Shown: positions 24,379 to 33,364 of the stretch, piece by piece
Layout: every line of letters starts with the position of its first letter
How positions within the stretch are numbered: the stretch's first letter is position 1
Source of the DNA: Curtobacterium flaccumfaciens UCD-AKU
GTDB taxonomy: Bacteria; Actinomycetota; Actinomycetes; Actinomycetales; Microbacteriaceae
Assembly: GCF_000349565.1 (NCBI RefSeq)
Contig: NZ_KB714607.1
Location: 1 to 64,000 of the forward strand
Reading direction: 5' to 3'
Length of the DNA: 64,000 nucleotides
Program-made: the position numbers and the translations under genes
Notes under the pieces: generated by a model
The model's database searches: none
The model's input: only the letters and a program-made list of their open reading frames with translations
What the model was told of the DNA's origin: nothing

Positions 24379-25400
24379 CGCAGTGCGTCGAGCTGCCGTG
24401 TGAGTTCAGCCGGGCCCGAGACCGACAGGGTCGAGGGCGGATCGGTGAACGGGAAGCGGAGTGCGACGATCCGGTGGTGGCGCACCGCGGAGAGGCCCGA
24501 TGTACCCGGCGCCGTCAGGAAGCTGTCGATGGTGTCCTGCGCCGTGCCGCTCGAGTAGAGCAGGACGATCGTCTGCGGGTCGCGGGAGATGATGTCCTCG
24601 ACACCTGCATCGAAGACGCGCTCGTGCGAGTCGGCGTACACGTTGCGCAGTCCGACCGCTCGGAACACCGGCGTCACCATGCTCGGACCGCCGTACGGCG
24701 AGAGGACGCTGCCGCCGGAGGACACGTAGAGGGCAGCGGCTGTTCCTCTGTCCTTCGGGGACTGCGTCGCGAGCGTGGCACGGCCCGAATCGATCGCATC
24801 GGAGGCCAGCGCCGGTTCGCCGAGCACTGTGCCGAGTGTCCGCAGTTCGCTCCAGACACGGCCGAACGTCGCCGTCCGGCTCAGGTCGGGACCGGGGTTC
24901 GCGCAGTACGCCGACGGGGTGTAGAGCGGGATCCCGGCAGCCTGGAGCGCGTCTCGGTCGACGGCGTTCGCGGGTGCGATCACCAGGTCCGGCTTCGCGC
25001 CGAGCAAGCTCTCCTGGGACACGACGGAGCCGCCTGTCGACGTCTGCTTCGTCGAGAGGGCGTGGAGGTCTGCGAGCTCGCGGTAGGTCTGCTTCGTGTA
25101 GAGGTCCGGAGCCAGCGGTGCGGTGACACCGACGATCCGGTCCACGGCGTGGAGCGCTTCGAGGTTCGGGAGTTCGTCGTTGTTCACGAGCACGATGCGT
25201 CGCGGGGTCGCGGTGATCGTCACCTGGGATCCGCAGTTCTGGATCGTGACGGGGAAGTGCGTGCCACCGCTCGAGCTCGTGCGCGGGTTCGGCTCGGTGG
25301 CTCCGGACGATGTCGTGCAGGCGCTCAGGCTGAGCACGGCGACGGTCGCCAGCAGACCGATCGCTGCTGCGACCGTGGTGGACCGGGTTCGGGTTCTCAT
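24375..25400 (-). CDS. iron-siderophore ABC transporter substrate-binding lipoprotein
   Basis: A 341-residue FhuD/FepB-type binding protein. The ATG at 25400, followed by RTRTRSTT and a hydrophobic segment ending in LSAC, gives a normal lipoprotein signal; longer frames upstream overlap the intergenic region. The RRIVLVNNDELPNLEAL and GAKPDLVIAPAN segments are the family's hinge-proximal strands. It captures ferric siderophore outside the membrane for the FecCD permease. Confidence 0.85.
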   Translation of the reverse strand: MRTRTRSTTVAAAIGLLATVAVLSLSACTTSSGATEPNPRTSSSGGTHFPVTIQNCGSQVTITATPRRIVLVNNDELPNLEALHAVDRIVGVTAPLAPDLYTKQTYRELADLHALSTKQTSTGGSVVSQESLLGAKPDLVIAPANAVDRDALQAAGIPLYTPSAYCANPGPDLSRTATFGRVWSELRTLGTVLGEPALASDAIDSGRATLATQSPKDRGTAAALYVSSGGSVLSPYGGPSMVTPVFRAVGLRNVYADSHERVFDAGVEDIISRDPQTIVLLYSSGTAQDTIDSFLTAPGTSGLSAVRHHRIVALRFPFTDPPSTLSVSGPAELTRQLDALR

Positions 25401-25443
25401 GTGGGGCTTTCCGGTGGGGTGCGATGGACCGTGGGGTGGAAGG

Positions 25444-26550
25444 TCAGGGGGCTGTTGCGGGGGCGGTGCGACGCAGGAGGACCAACAGGAAGGGCGCACC
25501 GAGCACCCCGGTTACGACCCCGACGGGGATCTCCTGGGGCGCGAACGCGATGCGGGCCACGGTGTCAGCGATGACGAGCAGGGACCCACCGAGCAACGCC
25601 GACACCGGGAGCACCGCTCGGTGTCGTCCGCCGACGAGTCGGCGTGCCAGGTGCGGCACGACGAGACCGATGAAACCGACGCCGCCGACAGCCGCGACGA
25701 TGACGCCGACCATCGCGGACACTGCGACCATCAGGCCGAGTCGCGCGCGTTCCGGGTCGATGCCCGCTGACCGGGCGGAATCGTCTCCGGAAGCGAGCGC
25801 GTCGATGAAGGGTGCGATCACCACGAGCGCGACCAGTCCGACACCACCCGTGATCGCCGCGGCGGCCAGGGCGATCGGCTGCACCGACGTGAGCGAACCC
25901 AGGAGCCAGAACAAGACCGACCGGGCGGCCTCCGGAGAGTCGCTCCAGAAGACGAGGAAGCTCGTCGCCGCGTTCAGGGCGTACCCGACCGCCAAACCGG
26001 CGAGCACGAGCCGAAGCGGCCCCCGACGGCTCGCGGTCCCGGCCAAGGCCACAACCAGGAGAACGGCACCGATCGCGCCCGCGAGCGCCGCACCGGAGAA
26101 CACCAACGCGCTCCCCGACCCGATGACGAGCACCACGAGGGCGACGCCGGTACTGGCGCCGGAGTTGATGCCGAGCAGGTACGGATCGGCGAGGCTGTTC
26201 CGGACGAGCGCCTGCAGGACAGCTCCGGCCACAGCCAGCACGGCGCCGGCGATGATCCCCATCACGACGCGGGGTGCCCGCGTGCCCCACACGATCTCAT
26301 CCGCCGACGCAGACCAGTGGCCCGCGCGGGCCCCGCTGACGTGCTCGACCAGGATGCCGATGACGTGCGTCGGTGCGATCGGCACCGGACCGATCATCAT
26401 CGCTGCGACGGCGACCAGGGCGAGCACCACGGCGAGCAACGCGATCCGCACGGCCGCACGTCGACGGGCTCGACGCATCAGGCACAGGACCGCATCGATC
26501 CTGCCCGACCGCGACGGCGCCGGGAGGACCGTCGAGAACCGATCGGGCAT
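25444..26550 (-). CDS. FecCD-family iron-siderophore permease
   Basis: A 368-residue BtuC/FecC-type permease with about ten helices. Family landmarks are RAPRVVMGIIAGAVLAVAG, LADPYLLGINSGAS and the C-terminal GFIGLVVPHLARRLVGGRHR loop that contacts the ATPase. It is the first gene of the four-gene uptake operon. A Fur-like palindrome covers its leader, 11 bp before the ATG, so iron repression is likely. Confidence 0.9.
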   Translation of the reverse strand: MPDRFSTVLPAPSRSGRIDAVLCLMRRARRRAAVRIALLAVVLALVAVAAMMIGPVPIAPTHVIGILVEHVSGARAGHWSASADEIVWGTRAPRVVMGIIAGAVLAVAGAVLQALVRNSLADPYLLGINSGASTGVALVVLVIGSGSALVFSGAALAGAIGAVLLVVALAGTASRRGPLRLVLAGLAVGYALNAATSFLVFWSDSPEAARSVLFWLLGSLTSVQPIALAAAAITGGVGLVALVVIAPFIDALASGDDSARSAGIDPERARLGLMVAVSAMVGVIVAAVGGVGFIGLVVPHLARRLVGGRHRAVLPVSALLGGSLLVIADTVARIAFAPQEIPVGVVTGVLGAPFLLVLLRRTAPATAP

Positions 26551-26560
26551 GCGACTCCTT

Positions 26561-26582
26561 AGTGATAACGAGTCTCATTACT
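26561..26582. promoter_or_regulatory. Fur-box-like operator of the siderophore uptake operon
   Basis: GATAACGAGTCTCATTACT at 26564-26582 agrees with the 19-bp Fur consensus GATAATGATAATCATTATC at 13 of 19 positions. The wider stretch AGTGATAA...TCATTACT is an imperfect palindrome. It ends 11 bp upstream of the permease start. It could bind Fur or another iron regulator (DtxR/IdeR sites look different). Confidence 0.55.
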
Positions 26583-26855
26583 AGCAGGTCGGCCAGGGTC
26601 TCACCAAGTCCTCGACGGTGCCGACGGACGCCCTGCGGCCGCCCCCAGCACAACGTGCTGGGGCACACGCGGGCACCGACAGTGATGGCGGGTCCGAGAA
26701 CTGATCGGGTCGGAACGATCCCTGGATGAGACAGCGGTCTTCCGGCCAGCGCAATGCGACTCGACTGAGCGAGAATCCCTCACTGCTCGACTCGCACCGA
26801 CGGTCCGGTCGTCTCGTTGTTCCTTGCCCCGGCTCGCCGGGACGAGGTCGATCCC

Positions 26856-26898
26856 AACGGAAGAAGCCCACCGAGATCCTCGGTGGGCTTCTTCCGTT
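26856..26898. terminator. 20-bp perfect hairpin, terminator of tRNA-Pro transcript
   Basis: AACGGAAGAAGCCCACCGAG and its exact complement flank a 3-base loop. It lies 18 bp beyond the 3' end of the minus-strand tRNA. The CTTCTTCCGTT arm supplies a T-rich tail in either direction. Confidence 0.8.
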
Positions 26899-26916
26899 GT
26901 GTCAGACACGTTTCGG

Positions 26917-26990
<74 letters not shown>

Positions 26991-27127
26991 CGAGTTCCGG
27001 AGAACCCAGGACCCCGGAGGATCCTCGCCCGCGTCCGACCGGAGCGCGAGCGACCGGTCCAGCATAGCGGACGTCAGCCCCCCTCCGTGCCACGGCGAGT
27101 CGCAGCAACGCGACCCGAACGACACGC

Positions 27128-27709
27128 TCAGCCCGGCCGCACCACCTCACGCCGCGCCGCCAACCACGGCAACCCGAGCCCCACGAGCAACCCACCGGCC
27201 CCGTCTGCCGCCAGGTCCCCGATCGTGTCGTCGTACCCGACGAAGATCTTCGCGTCGACGAAGTTGTGCCCGAGCCACTCCCCCATCTCCCAGACCGCCC
27301 CGACCGCGAGTCCCGCACACAGCGCGAGCACCGCGACGACCACCCGTCGCTCCCCGTGCGGGGCCGGCACAGCACGCAGGTCGGCACCGATGACGTACAG
27401 CACGGCCGCGAGCAGCCCGGTCAGCACGACGTGCATGAACTTGTCCCACAGGAAGACGGTCGTGTACCACTCGAGCACGCTCGACCACCCGGCGACGAGC
27501 ACGAGCACGCACACCGCCAGGTCGAAGACGGGTCGCAGCCCGAGCATGCGCGGCACCACGACCCCGAGCAGCGCGAGCGCCATGACCGGGAACGCCGTCC
27601 CACCCCACCCGACACTCGCCACGACGACGCTCACGAGCGTCAGGGCGCGCACGACGTCGGCCACCAGGAACCGCGGCCGCAGGAAGGTCGACCCGAGCGC
27701 CCGGATCAC
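27128..27709 (-). CDS. YjdF/DUF2238-like integral membrane protein
   Basis: A 193-residue membrane protein with about six helices. It carries the order WDKFMHVVLTGLL, AVWEMGEWLGHNF and GYDDTIGDLAADGAGGLLVG, resembling the conserved acid/His positions of DUF2238 proteins. The GTG at 27709 overlaps the stop of the upstream EEP-family gene (GTGA), so the two are coupled. Its function is unknown. Confidence 0.65.
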   Translation of the reverse strand: MIRALGSTFLRPRFLVADVVRALTLVSVVVASVGWGGTAFPVMALALLGVVVPRMLGLRPVFDLAVCVLVLVAGWSSVLEWYTTVFLWDKFMHVVLTGLLAAVLYVIGADLRAVPAPHGERRVVVAVLALCAGLAVGAVWEMGEWLGHNFVDAKIFVGYDDTIGDLAADGAGGLLVGLGLPWLAARREVVRPG

Positions 27710-28536
27710 GACGCCCACCGGACGACCGCGTGCACGGCGGCGTGGTCGGACGGCCACACGCCGCCCGGCCGCCGCACGTCGACCGCGACGCGGTCCACGG
27801 CCGCCCCAGTGGTCACGAGCACCCCGTCGATCCGCCGACCACCAACGCGCGGACTCCCGTAGTGCGGGTACGTCCCGTACGGCTCACCCACCTGCCTGGA
27901 GGCCCGCCCCCAGCTGTCCTCGACCCCCGCCTCCGCCAGGGCTCGCCACGGTGCGGAACCGGCGGGGCTGTTCCAGTCGGCCATGACCACGGCGGGCAGG
28001 CCGCGCTGCCGGACGATCCGGCCGAGCAGTTCGGCGGAGCGGAGTCGGGCCCACGACGAGGCGACGTCGAGGTGGGTGGCGATCGCCAGGAACCGGACGC
28101 CGGTCGCGCGGTCGTCGACCACGGCTCCGACGGCGTGCCGAGGGAAGGACGTGGCCCACGACCGCGAGCCGGGGCGGTGGGGTCTGCGGGAGAGCGCCCA
28201 GGTGCGGCGCTCGACGACGTCGAGGCGGGAGCGGTCGAGGAACAGGCCGACCTGTTCACCACCGCCGCGTGCTCCTCGCCCGGCCAGGACGGGCTCCCAA
28301 CCCGACCCCAGGCCGGACGTCAGGTCGTCTGCCTGCGCGGGGAGGGCCTCCTGGACGGCGAGGACGGTGGGCGCTTCGGACGTGACGAGCGCGAGGACGG
28401 CGTCACGGCGGCGCTCCCAGGCGTCCGGGTGGGTCGACCGTCGCGGCACGCGGCGACGCACGTTGAGCGTCATGCAGTGCACCTCGGGCGACCGGACCGG
28501 TCCGATGAGCGGGCGGTCGTCGGGGTGGTGGGGCAT
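27706..28536 (-). CDS. endonuclease/exonuclease/phosphatase family protein
   Basis: A 276-residue EEP-fold hydrolase. Family landmarks in order are MTLNVRR, VLAVQEA (metal-binding Glu), ATHLDVASSWARLRSAE (catalytic His), VVMADWNSP (Asp/Asn), RIDGVLV and PSDHAAVHA (terminal Asp/His). There is no signal peptide. Members cleave phosphodiesters in nucleic acids, inositol phosphates or lipids; the substrate here is open. It is co-translated with the DUF2238-like membrane protein. Confidence 0.8.
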   Translation of the reverse strand: MPHHPDDRPLIGPVRSPEVHCMTLNVRRRVPRRSTHPDAWERRRDAVLALVTSEAPTVLAVQEALPAQADDLTSGLGSGWEPVLAGRGARGGGEQVGLFLDRSRLDVVERRTWALSRRPHRPGSRSWATSFPRHAVGAVVDDRATGVRFLAIATHLDVASSWARLRSAELLGRIVRQRGLPAVVMADWNSPAGSAPWRALAEAGVEDSWGRASRQVGEPYGTYPHYGSPRVGGRRIDGVLVTTGAAVDRVAVDVRRPGGVWPSDHAAVHAVVRWAS

Positions 28537-28606
28537 GCATCCCTTCTACGAGACGACACCCGTCGGATTCTCAGGGACCTCTCCGCCTGGCTCGTAGGGT
28601 GGCCCG

Positions 28607-30082
28607 ATGCGTTCTCGTTCCACCCCTCGTGTCCTCGTCGCGATCGCCGTCTCCGGCCTGCTGCTCGGAGCCGCCGGGTGCACGTCGAGCGAACCGGACA
28701 CGAGCCGCCCGACCCTGGCGAAGGCCTCCGCCGACACCGTCACGGTGGCCGACGCTGCGGACGCCGCAGCGCGGTCGGTCCGGGTCAGCAAGGCGCTGTT
28801 CGCCAGCGCTCCGGGCGCGGTCGTCGCCCCGGCCGACGACGCCGACGGGATCCGCGACGCAGCGAAGACCGCGGCGAGCGCCCACGTCCCGGTGCTGCTG
28901 ACGACCAAGAACAAGGACGCTGCCGTCGCCCGCGAGCTCGACCGGCTCGGTGCCGGCTGGTACCAGGCCGAGGGCGACGTGTCGCTCGACACGGACATCG
29001 AACAGCGGCAGGCGCCGGACGGCGGTGACGCGCCGGAGTCGACCGGGGCCTCCCGGCAGGCGACCGTGGTTGTGGCGGACACGCGTGCGGACGCTGCTGC
29101 CGTAGCAACCGCGAAGGCCGCCGGTGCGCGGGTCGTGACCATGCCGAAGGGCGTGACCGACCCGGCTGCCGCACCCGACGTGGTGACGGCGCTGCACGAG
29201 CGGGCGAAGCACCCGACGGTCCTGGTCGGTGCGGCGTTCGACGCCCTGCCGGACCCGGATTGGACGGTGCGGGCGGCCGAGGGCGGGTTCCAGCTGCGGA
29301 ACGGCGGCCAGCGGCCGTTCGACGGGCACCGGTACGTCGCGCTGTACGGGGCCCCCGGGGCGCCGGCGCTGGGAGTGCTCGGCGAGCAGGGGCCGAAGCA
29401 GACCGTGCAGCGGGCCGAGCAGGTCGCGAAGCCGTACCGGGCCGAGTCCGACGAGCTGGTGACGCCCGCGATGGAGGTCATCGCGACCGTCGCCGCCGGG
29501 GACGCCGGCGCCGACGGCGACTACTCGACCGAACTGCCGGTCTCGACGCTCGAGCCCTACGTCGAGGCCGCCCACGATGCGGACATGCCGGTCATCATCG
29601 ACCTGCAGCCCGGGCGGTCGGACTTCTTGTCGCAGGCGAAGAAGTACGAGTCGTTGCTGAAGCAGCCCGGTGTGTGGCTGGCGCTCGACCCGGAGTGGCG
29701 GCTCACGAAGGACCAGGTACCCCTGCAGCAGATCGGCAGCGTGTCGGCGTCCGAGGTGAACAAGGTCTCGTCGTGGCTGGCTGCGCTGGTCAAGCAGGAA
29801 GGGCTGCCGCCGAAGGCCCTGGTGCTGCACCAGTTCCGGCTGTCGATGATCCAGGACCGCTCAGCACTGCAGACCCACCCGGAGCTCGACATGCTCGTGC
29901 ACGTCGACGGGCAGGGGTCGCAGCCGGACAAGCAGGCGACGTGGAAGGCGCTGCACCAGGGCGCGCCCGAGGGGCTGCACTGGGGCTGGAAGAACTTCAC
30001 CGACGAGGACACGCCCATGCTGACGCCCGCGCAGACCATGCGGGACGTGCGGCCGACGCCGTCGCTGATCACGTACCAGTAG
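28607..30082 (+). CDS. large putative cell-surface lipoprotein
   Basis: A 491-residue exported protein. A signal segment ends in GAAGC near residue 25, a plausible but weak lipobox. An Ala/Asp-rich domain (residues 40-180) with the HVPVLLTTKN pattern faintly resembles cell-wall-binding type 2 repeats. The C-terminal 200 residues (MPVIIDLQPG, LALDPEWRL, ALVLHQFRLSMI, DGQG) look like a TIM-barrel glycosidase-like fold. No specific activity can be assigned. It stands alone between the EEP-family gene and recQ. Confidence 0.65.
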   Translation: MRSRSTPRVLVAIAVSGLLLGAAGCTSSEPDTSRPTLAKASADTVTVADAADAAARSVRVSKALFASAPGAVVAPADDADGIRDAAKTAASAHVPVLLTTKNKDAAVARELDRLGAGWYQAEGDVSLDTDIEQRQAPDGGDAPESTGASRQATVVVADTRADAAAVATAKAAGARVVTMPKGVTDPAAAPDVVTALHERAKHPTVLVGAAFDALPDPDWTVRAAEGGFQLRNGGQRPFDGHRYVALYGAPGAPALGVLGEQGPKQTVQRAEQVAKPYRAESDELVTPAMEVIATVAAGDAGADGDYSTELPVSTLEPYVEAAHDADMPVIIDLQPGRSDFLSQAKKYESLLKQPGVWLALDPEWRLTKDQVPLQQIGSVSASEVNKVSSWLAALVKQEGLPPKALVLHQFRLSMIQDRSALQTHPELDMLVHVDGQGSQPDKQATWKALHQGAPEGLHWGWKNFTDEDTPMLTPAQTMRDVRPTPSLITYQ

Positions 30083-30158
30083 GGCCCGGTTGGTCCGGTT
30101 GTCCACAGCCGGGAGTCGCGACCCGCGTTTCGTCGGTCGGTGCTGACAGCATGGGGGC

Positions 30159-32315
30159 ATGTCTGGTCTTGGTGTCGGGTCCACTGCGTCGTCTTCTGTC
30201 TCCCCCTCTGCGGACATCGCCGCCGAGGCGCAGCAGGCGCTCGCTGCGCTCACGGGGCGCCCCGACGCGGTGTTCCACCCCGGCCAGCTCGAGGCGATCT
30301 CCGCGCTGGTGGAGCACCGGCAGCGTGCCCTCGTCGTCCAGCGCACCGGCTGGGGCAAGTCGGCGGTGTACTTCCTGGCGACGCTGCTGCTGCGCCGACG
30401 CGGGGGCGGCCCGACGGTCCTGGTGTCGCCGCTGCTCGCCCTGATGCGCGACCAGGTCGCCGCTGCCGCGCGGGCCGGGGTCCGTGCGGTGTCGATCAAC
30501 TCCGCGAACGCGCACGAGTGGGGTGAGACCCAGGCTGCCCTCGCCCGTGACGAGGTCGACGTGCTCCTCGTCTCCCCCGAGCGCTTGAACAACCCGAAGT
30601 TCCGCGACGAGCAGATGCCGACCCTGATCGCCCGGATGGGCATGCTCGTGGTCGACGAAGCGCACTGCATCTCGGACTGGGGCCACGACTTCCGGCCGGA
30701 CTACCGGCGTCTGGCCGAGCTCATCCGGTCGCTCCCCCACGGCGTCCCCGTCCTGGCCACCACCGCGACGGCGAACGAGCGCGTGGTCGAGGACGTCGCC
30801 GAGCAGCTGACCGCCGGCCCGGCCGACCCGGTGTTCACGATCCGTGGGTCCCTGGCCCGCAAGTCCCTGCGCCTCGGCGTGCTGACGCTGCCCGATGCCC
30901 GGCAGCGGCTGGGGTGGCTCCTCGCCCACCTCGGCGACCTGCCCGGCAGCGGCATCATCTACACGCTCACGGTCTCGGCGGCCGAGGACATCGCCCGGCT
31001 GCTGCGCGACAACGGGTACGCCGTCCGCGCGTACACCGGGCGCACCGACACCGACGAGCGCGAGCAGCTCGAACAGCAACTCAAGGGCAACGAGCTGAAG
31101 GCCCTCGTCGCCACGAGTGCGCTCGGCATGGGGTTCGACAAGCCCGACCTGGGGTTCGTCGTGCACGTCGGCGCTCCGTCGTCGCCCGTCGCCTACTACC
31201 AGCAGATCGGTCGCGCGGGTCGTGCGACCGACAACGCCGACGTCCTGCTCCTGCCCGGGCGCGAGGACCGCGAGATCTGGCAGTACTTCGCCAGTGCCTC
31301 GATGCCGACCGAAGCCCGTGCCGCCGCCGTGCTGGGCGCCCTGTCGACCGACACCGCGATGTCCACCGTGGCGCTCGAGGGCCTGGTCGACATCAAGCGC
31401 TCCACCCTCGAACTCCTGCTCAAGGTGCTCGACGTCGACGGCGCCGTCCGACGCGTCACCGGCGGCTGGGTGTCGACCGGACAGCCGTGGGAGTACGACG
31501 CACCCCGGTACGAACGCGTCGCCGCGGCCCGTGCTGCCGAGGCCGCGTCGATGCTCGACTACGAGTCCACCTCGGCCTGCCGCATGCAGCTGCTGCAGCA
31601 GGACCTCGACGACCCCTCGGCCGAGCCCTGCGGCCGATGCGACAACTGCGCCGGGGCGTGGTTCCCGACCGCCGTGTCCGACACCGACTCGTCCGGGGCG
31701 GCGGCCGCGCTCGACAAGGTCGGCGTCGAGATCGCCCCGCGTGCCCAGTGGCCCTCGGGGATGTCGTCGCTCGGTGTCTCGGTGCGGGGCAAGATCGGTC
31801 CAGACGAGCTCGTGCAGCCCGGCCGTGCGGTGGCGCGTCTGACCGACCTCGGCTGGGGTGGTCCCCTGCGTGCACTGTTCGCGCCGTCCACCCCTGATGC
31901 ACCGATCTCGCGCGAGCTCGTCGACGGCTGCGTCCGGGCGCTCAAGGACTGGCCGTGGGAGACCCGGCCGACCGGCGTCGTGGCGATGTCCTCGCGGTCA
32001 CGGCCCGAGCTGGTGGGGTCCCTCGCCCAGGCGCTGTCCACGATCGGGCGGCTGCAGTTCCTCGGCACGCTCGGCCGTGCCGGCGGGACCCCTCGCGGCG
32101 ACGGTGCGACGAACAGCGCCTACCGGTTGTCCGGCGTGTGGGACACCTTCGTGGTCGATCCGTCGCTCGCCGCCGCCCTGCAGTCGCACGAGGGCCCGGT
32201 GCTGCTCGTGGACGACCTGGTCGACAGCCGGTGGACGATGACCGTCGCCGGCCGGGAGCTCCGGCGCGCCGGGGCCTCCGCCGTGCTCCCGTTCGCCCTG
32301 GCCACGGTGGCGTAG
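30159..32315 (+). CDS. recQ: RecQ-family DNA helicase with phosphoribosyltransferase-like C terminus
   Basis: A 718-residue superfamily-2 helicase that unwinds DNA 3' to 5' in repair and recombination. Visible motifs are RTGWGKS (Walker A), VVDEAHCISDWGHDFRPDY (DEAH plus the RecQ aromatic loop), ATTATAN, ALGMGFDKPDL and QQIGRAGR. A zinc-binding segment with CRMQLLQQ and CGRCDNC follows. The last part (VLLVDDLVDSRWTMTVAGRE) is a phosphoribosyltransferase PRPP-loop pattern, unlike the HRDC end of E. coli RecQ. The start at 30159 is weakly supported. Confidence 0.85.
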   Translation: MSGLGVGSTASSSVSPSADIAAEAQQALAALTGRPDAVFHPGQLEAISALVEHRQRALVVQRTGWGKSAVYFLATLLLRRRGGGPTVLVSPLLALMRDQVAAAARAGVRAVSINSANAHEWGETQAALARDEVDVLLVSPERLNNPKFRDEQMPTLIARMGMLVVDEAHCISDWGHDFRPDYRRLAELIRSLPHGVPVLATTATANERVVEDVAEQLTAGPADPVFTIRGSLARKSLRLGVLTLPDARQRLGWLLAHLGDLPGSGIIYTLTVSAAEDIARLLRDNGYAVRAYTGRTDTDEREQLEQQLKGNELKALVATSALGMGFDKPDLGFVVHVGAPSSPVAYYQQIGRAGRATDNADVLLLPGREDREIWQYFASASMPTEARAAAVLGALSTDTAMSTVALEGLVDIKRSTLELLLKVLDVDGAVRRVTGGWVSTGQPWEYDAPRYERVAAARAAEAASMLDYESTSACRMQLLQQDLDDPSAEPCGRCDNCAGAWFPTAVSDTDSSGAAAALDKVGVEIAPRAQWPSGMSSLGVSVRGKIGPDELVQPGRAVARLTDLGWGGPLRALFAPSTPDAPISRELVDGCVRALKDWPWETRPTGVVAMSSRSRPELVGSLAQALSTIGRLQFLGTLGRAGGTPRGDGATNSAYRLSGVWDTFVVDPSLAAALQSHEGPVLLVDDLVDSRWTMTVAGRELRRAGASAVLPFALATVA

Positions 32316-32330
32316 CCCCCGCACCTGTTT

Positions 32331-32370
32331 TGCGACAGTCCACGTGTCGATCGACCCGTGGGTTGTCGCA
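32331..32370. terminator. bidirectional hairpin between recQ and a membrane protein gene
   Basis: TGCGACAGTCCACG at 32331-32344 pairs with CGTGGGTTGTCGCA at 32357-32370 over 12 of 14 positions. The element lies between two convergent genes and could end both transcripts. Confidence 0.6.
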
Positions 32371-32414
32371 CACCTGGTCCGGCATCCACCGGAAACCGCT
32401 CCGGCGCGCAGCGG

Positions 32415-32738
32415 TCAGGACCCGCTCGACCCCAGTCCTGCGGCGAGCCACGACGAGAACACGCCGACGAAGAGGTCGAGCAGCAGCGCCCCACCCGCGA
32501 CGAACAGTCCGGCGGCGGCCAGTCCGACGACGAACGCCCGCTGCGCACGGCCGACGATGAGCGCCACGAGGGTCATCACGAGGGCGACCAACGCCACGAA
32601 CCCCGAGACCAACCACCACGCGAAGGAACCGCTGCTGGTGAACATGCTGACCAGTGCTCCGACGTTCCACAGCCCGGCTCCGAGCGCCACGACCGAGGGC
32701 ACCACGAGCAACCACTGACCAGCCGAGTTCTCGCGCAC
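32415..32738 (-). CDS. small integral membrane protein
   Basis: A 107-residue protein with three hydrophobic helices and no family I recognise. It starts at a GTG (32738). It lies 46 bp downstream of another membrane protein gene on the same strand, so the two may be co-transcribed. Confidence 0.6.
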   Translation of the reverse strand: MRENSAGQWLLVVPSVVALGAGLWNVGALVSMFTSSGSFAWWLVSGFVALVALVMTLVALIVGRAQRAFVVGLAAAGLFVAGGALLLDLFVGVFSSWLAAGLGSSGS

Positions 32739-32784
32739 CAGCCCATCGTGCCATGACGGTGCGCCACGGCGGCCGACGGCAGCC

Positions 32785-33324
32785 TCAGCGCCGCGCGGGC
32801 TTCGGGAACGTGGCCCGCATGTGGTCGCTCGTCAGCACGTCGCCGATGCCGACCATCAGCACCGAGAACAGGATCTGCTCGATGACCATCCAGAACGGGT
32901 AGAGCCCGGGGATCGCCGCGACGATCAGCGTCACGATCGGGAAGATCCGGCTGAACAACCGCAGCCGCTGGTACGCCCAGTAGTACCCGAGCTGCGCCCG
33001 CCAGGCGAACACGTAGAGCGTCAAGGTGATCAGCAGCACCACGGTGGACCGGAACCACACCGCCCACGACAGGGACTCCCCGGCGCGGGTCAGCAGCACG
33101 GCGACCACGATGGCGGTGAGGCCGACGACCGTCTCCGCGACGAGCAGCCACCGGATCCACCGGAACGAACGCACCGTGTCCGGGTGTTCGAGCATGTCCT
33201 CGCGGATCACGTACCCGGACTGCCGGCCTCCGGCCAACCGGTCGAGCCGAAGACGGCACCACACACGGTCGGCGAGCACACCGAGTCCGTCGTTCTGCTG
33301 CGTCACCAGTACATCGTGCCCCAT
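32785..33324 (-). CDS. integral membrane protein, unknown function
   Basis: A 179-residue protein. A hydrophilic N terminus of about 50 residues precedes four helices (near 58-80, 88-108, 122-140 and 143-160) and a basic tail. No known motif is visible. The neighbouring genes on the same strand are also membrane or exported proteins of unknown role. Confidence 0.6.
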   Translation of the reverse strand: MGHDVLVTQQNDGLGVLADRVWCRLRLDRLAGGRQSGYVIREDMLEHPDTVRSFRWIRWLLVAETVVGLTAIVVAVLLTRAGESLSWAVWFRSTVVLLITLTLYVFAWRAQLGYYWAYQRLRLFSRIFPIVTLIVAAIPGLYPFWMVIEQILFSVLMVGIGDVLTSDHMRATFPKPARR

Positions 33325-33364
33325 CCCGAGGCCGACAGGAGACGCAGCCCCGAGCGGGGACGGC

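Larger units (their letters stand above)
26551..26916. other. 366-bp gene-free region
   Basis: This stretch holds the Fur-box-like site, a 9-bp hairpin at 26643-26663 (CCCCAGCAC-AAC-GTGCTGGGG) and the 20-bp hairpin downstream of the tRNA. I see no plausible gene in it. Confidence 0.6.
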
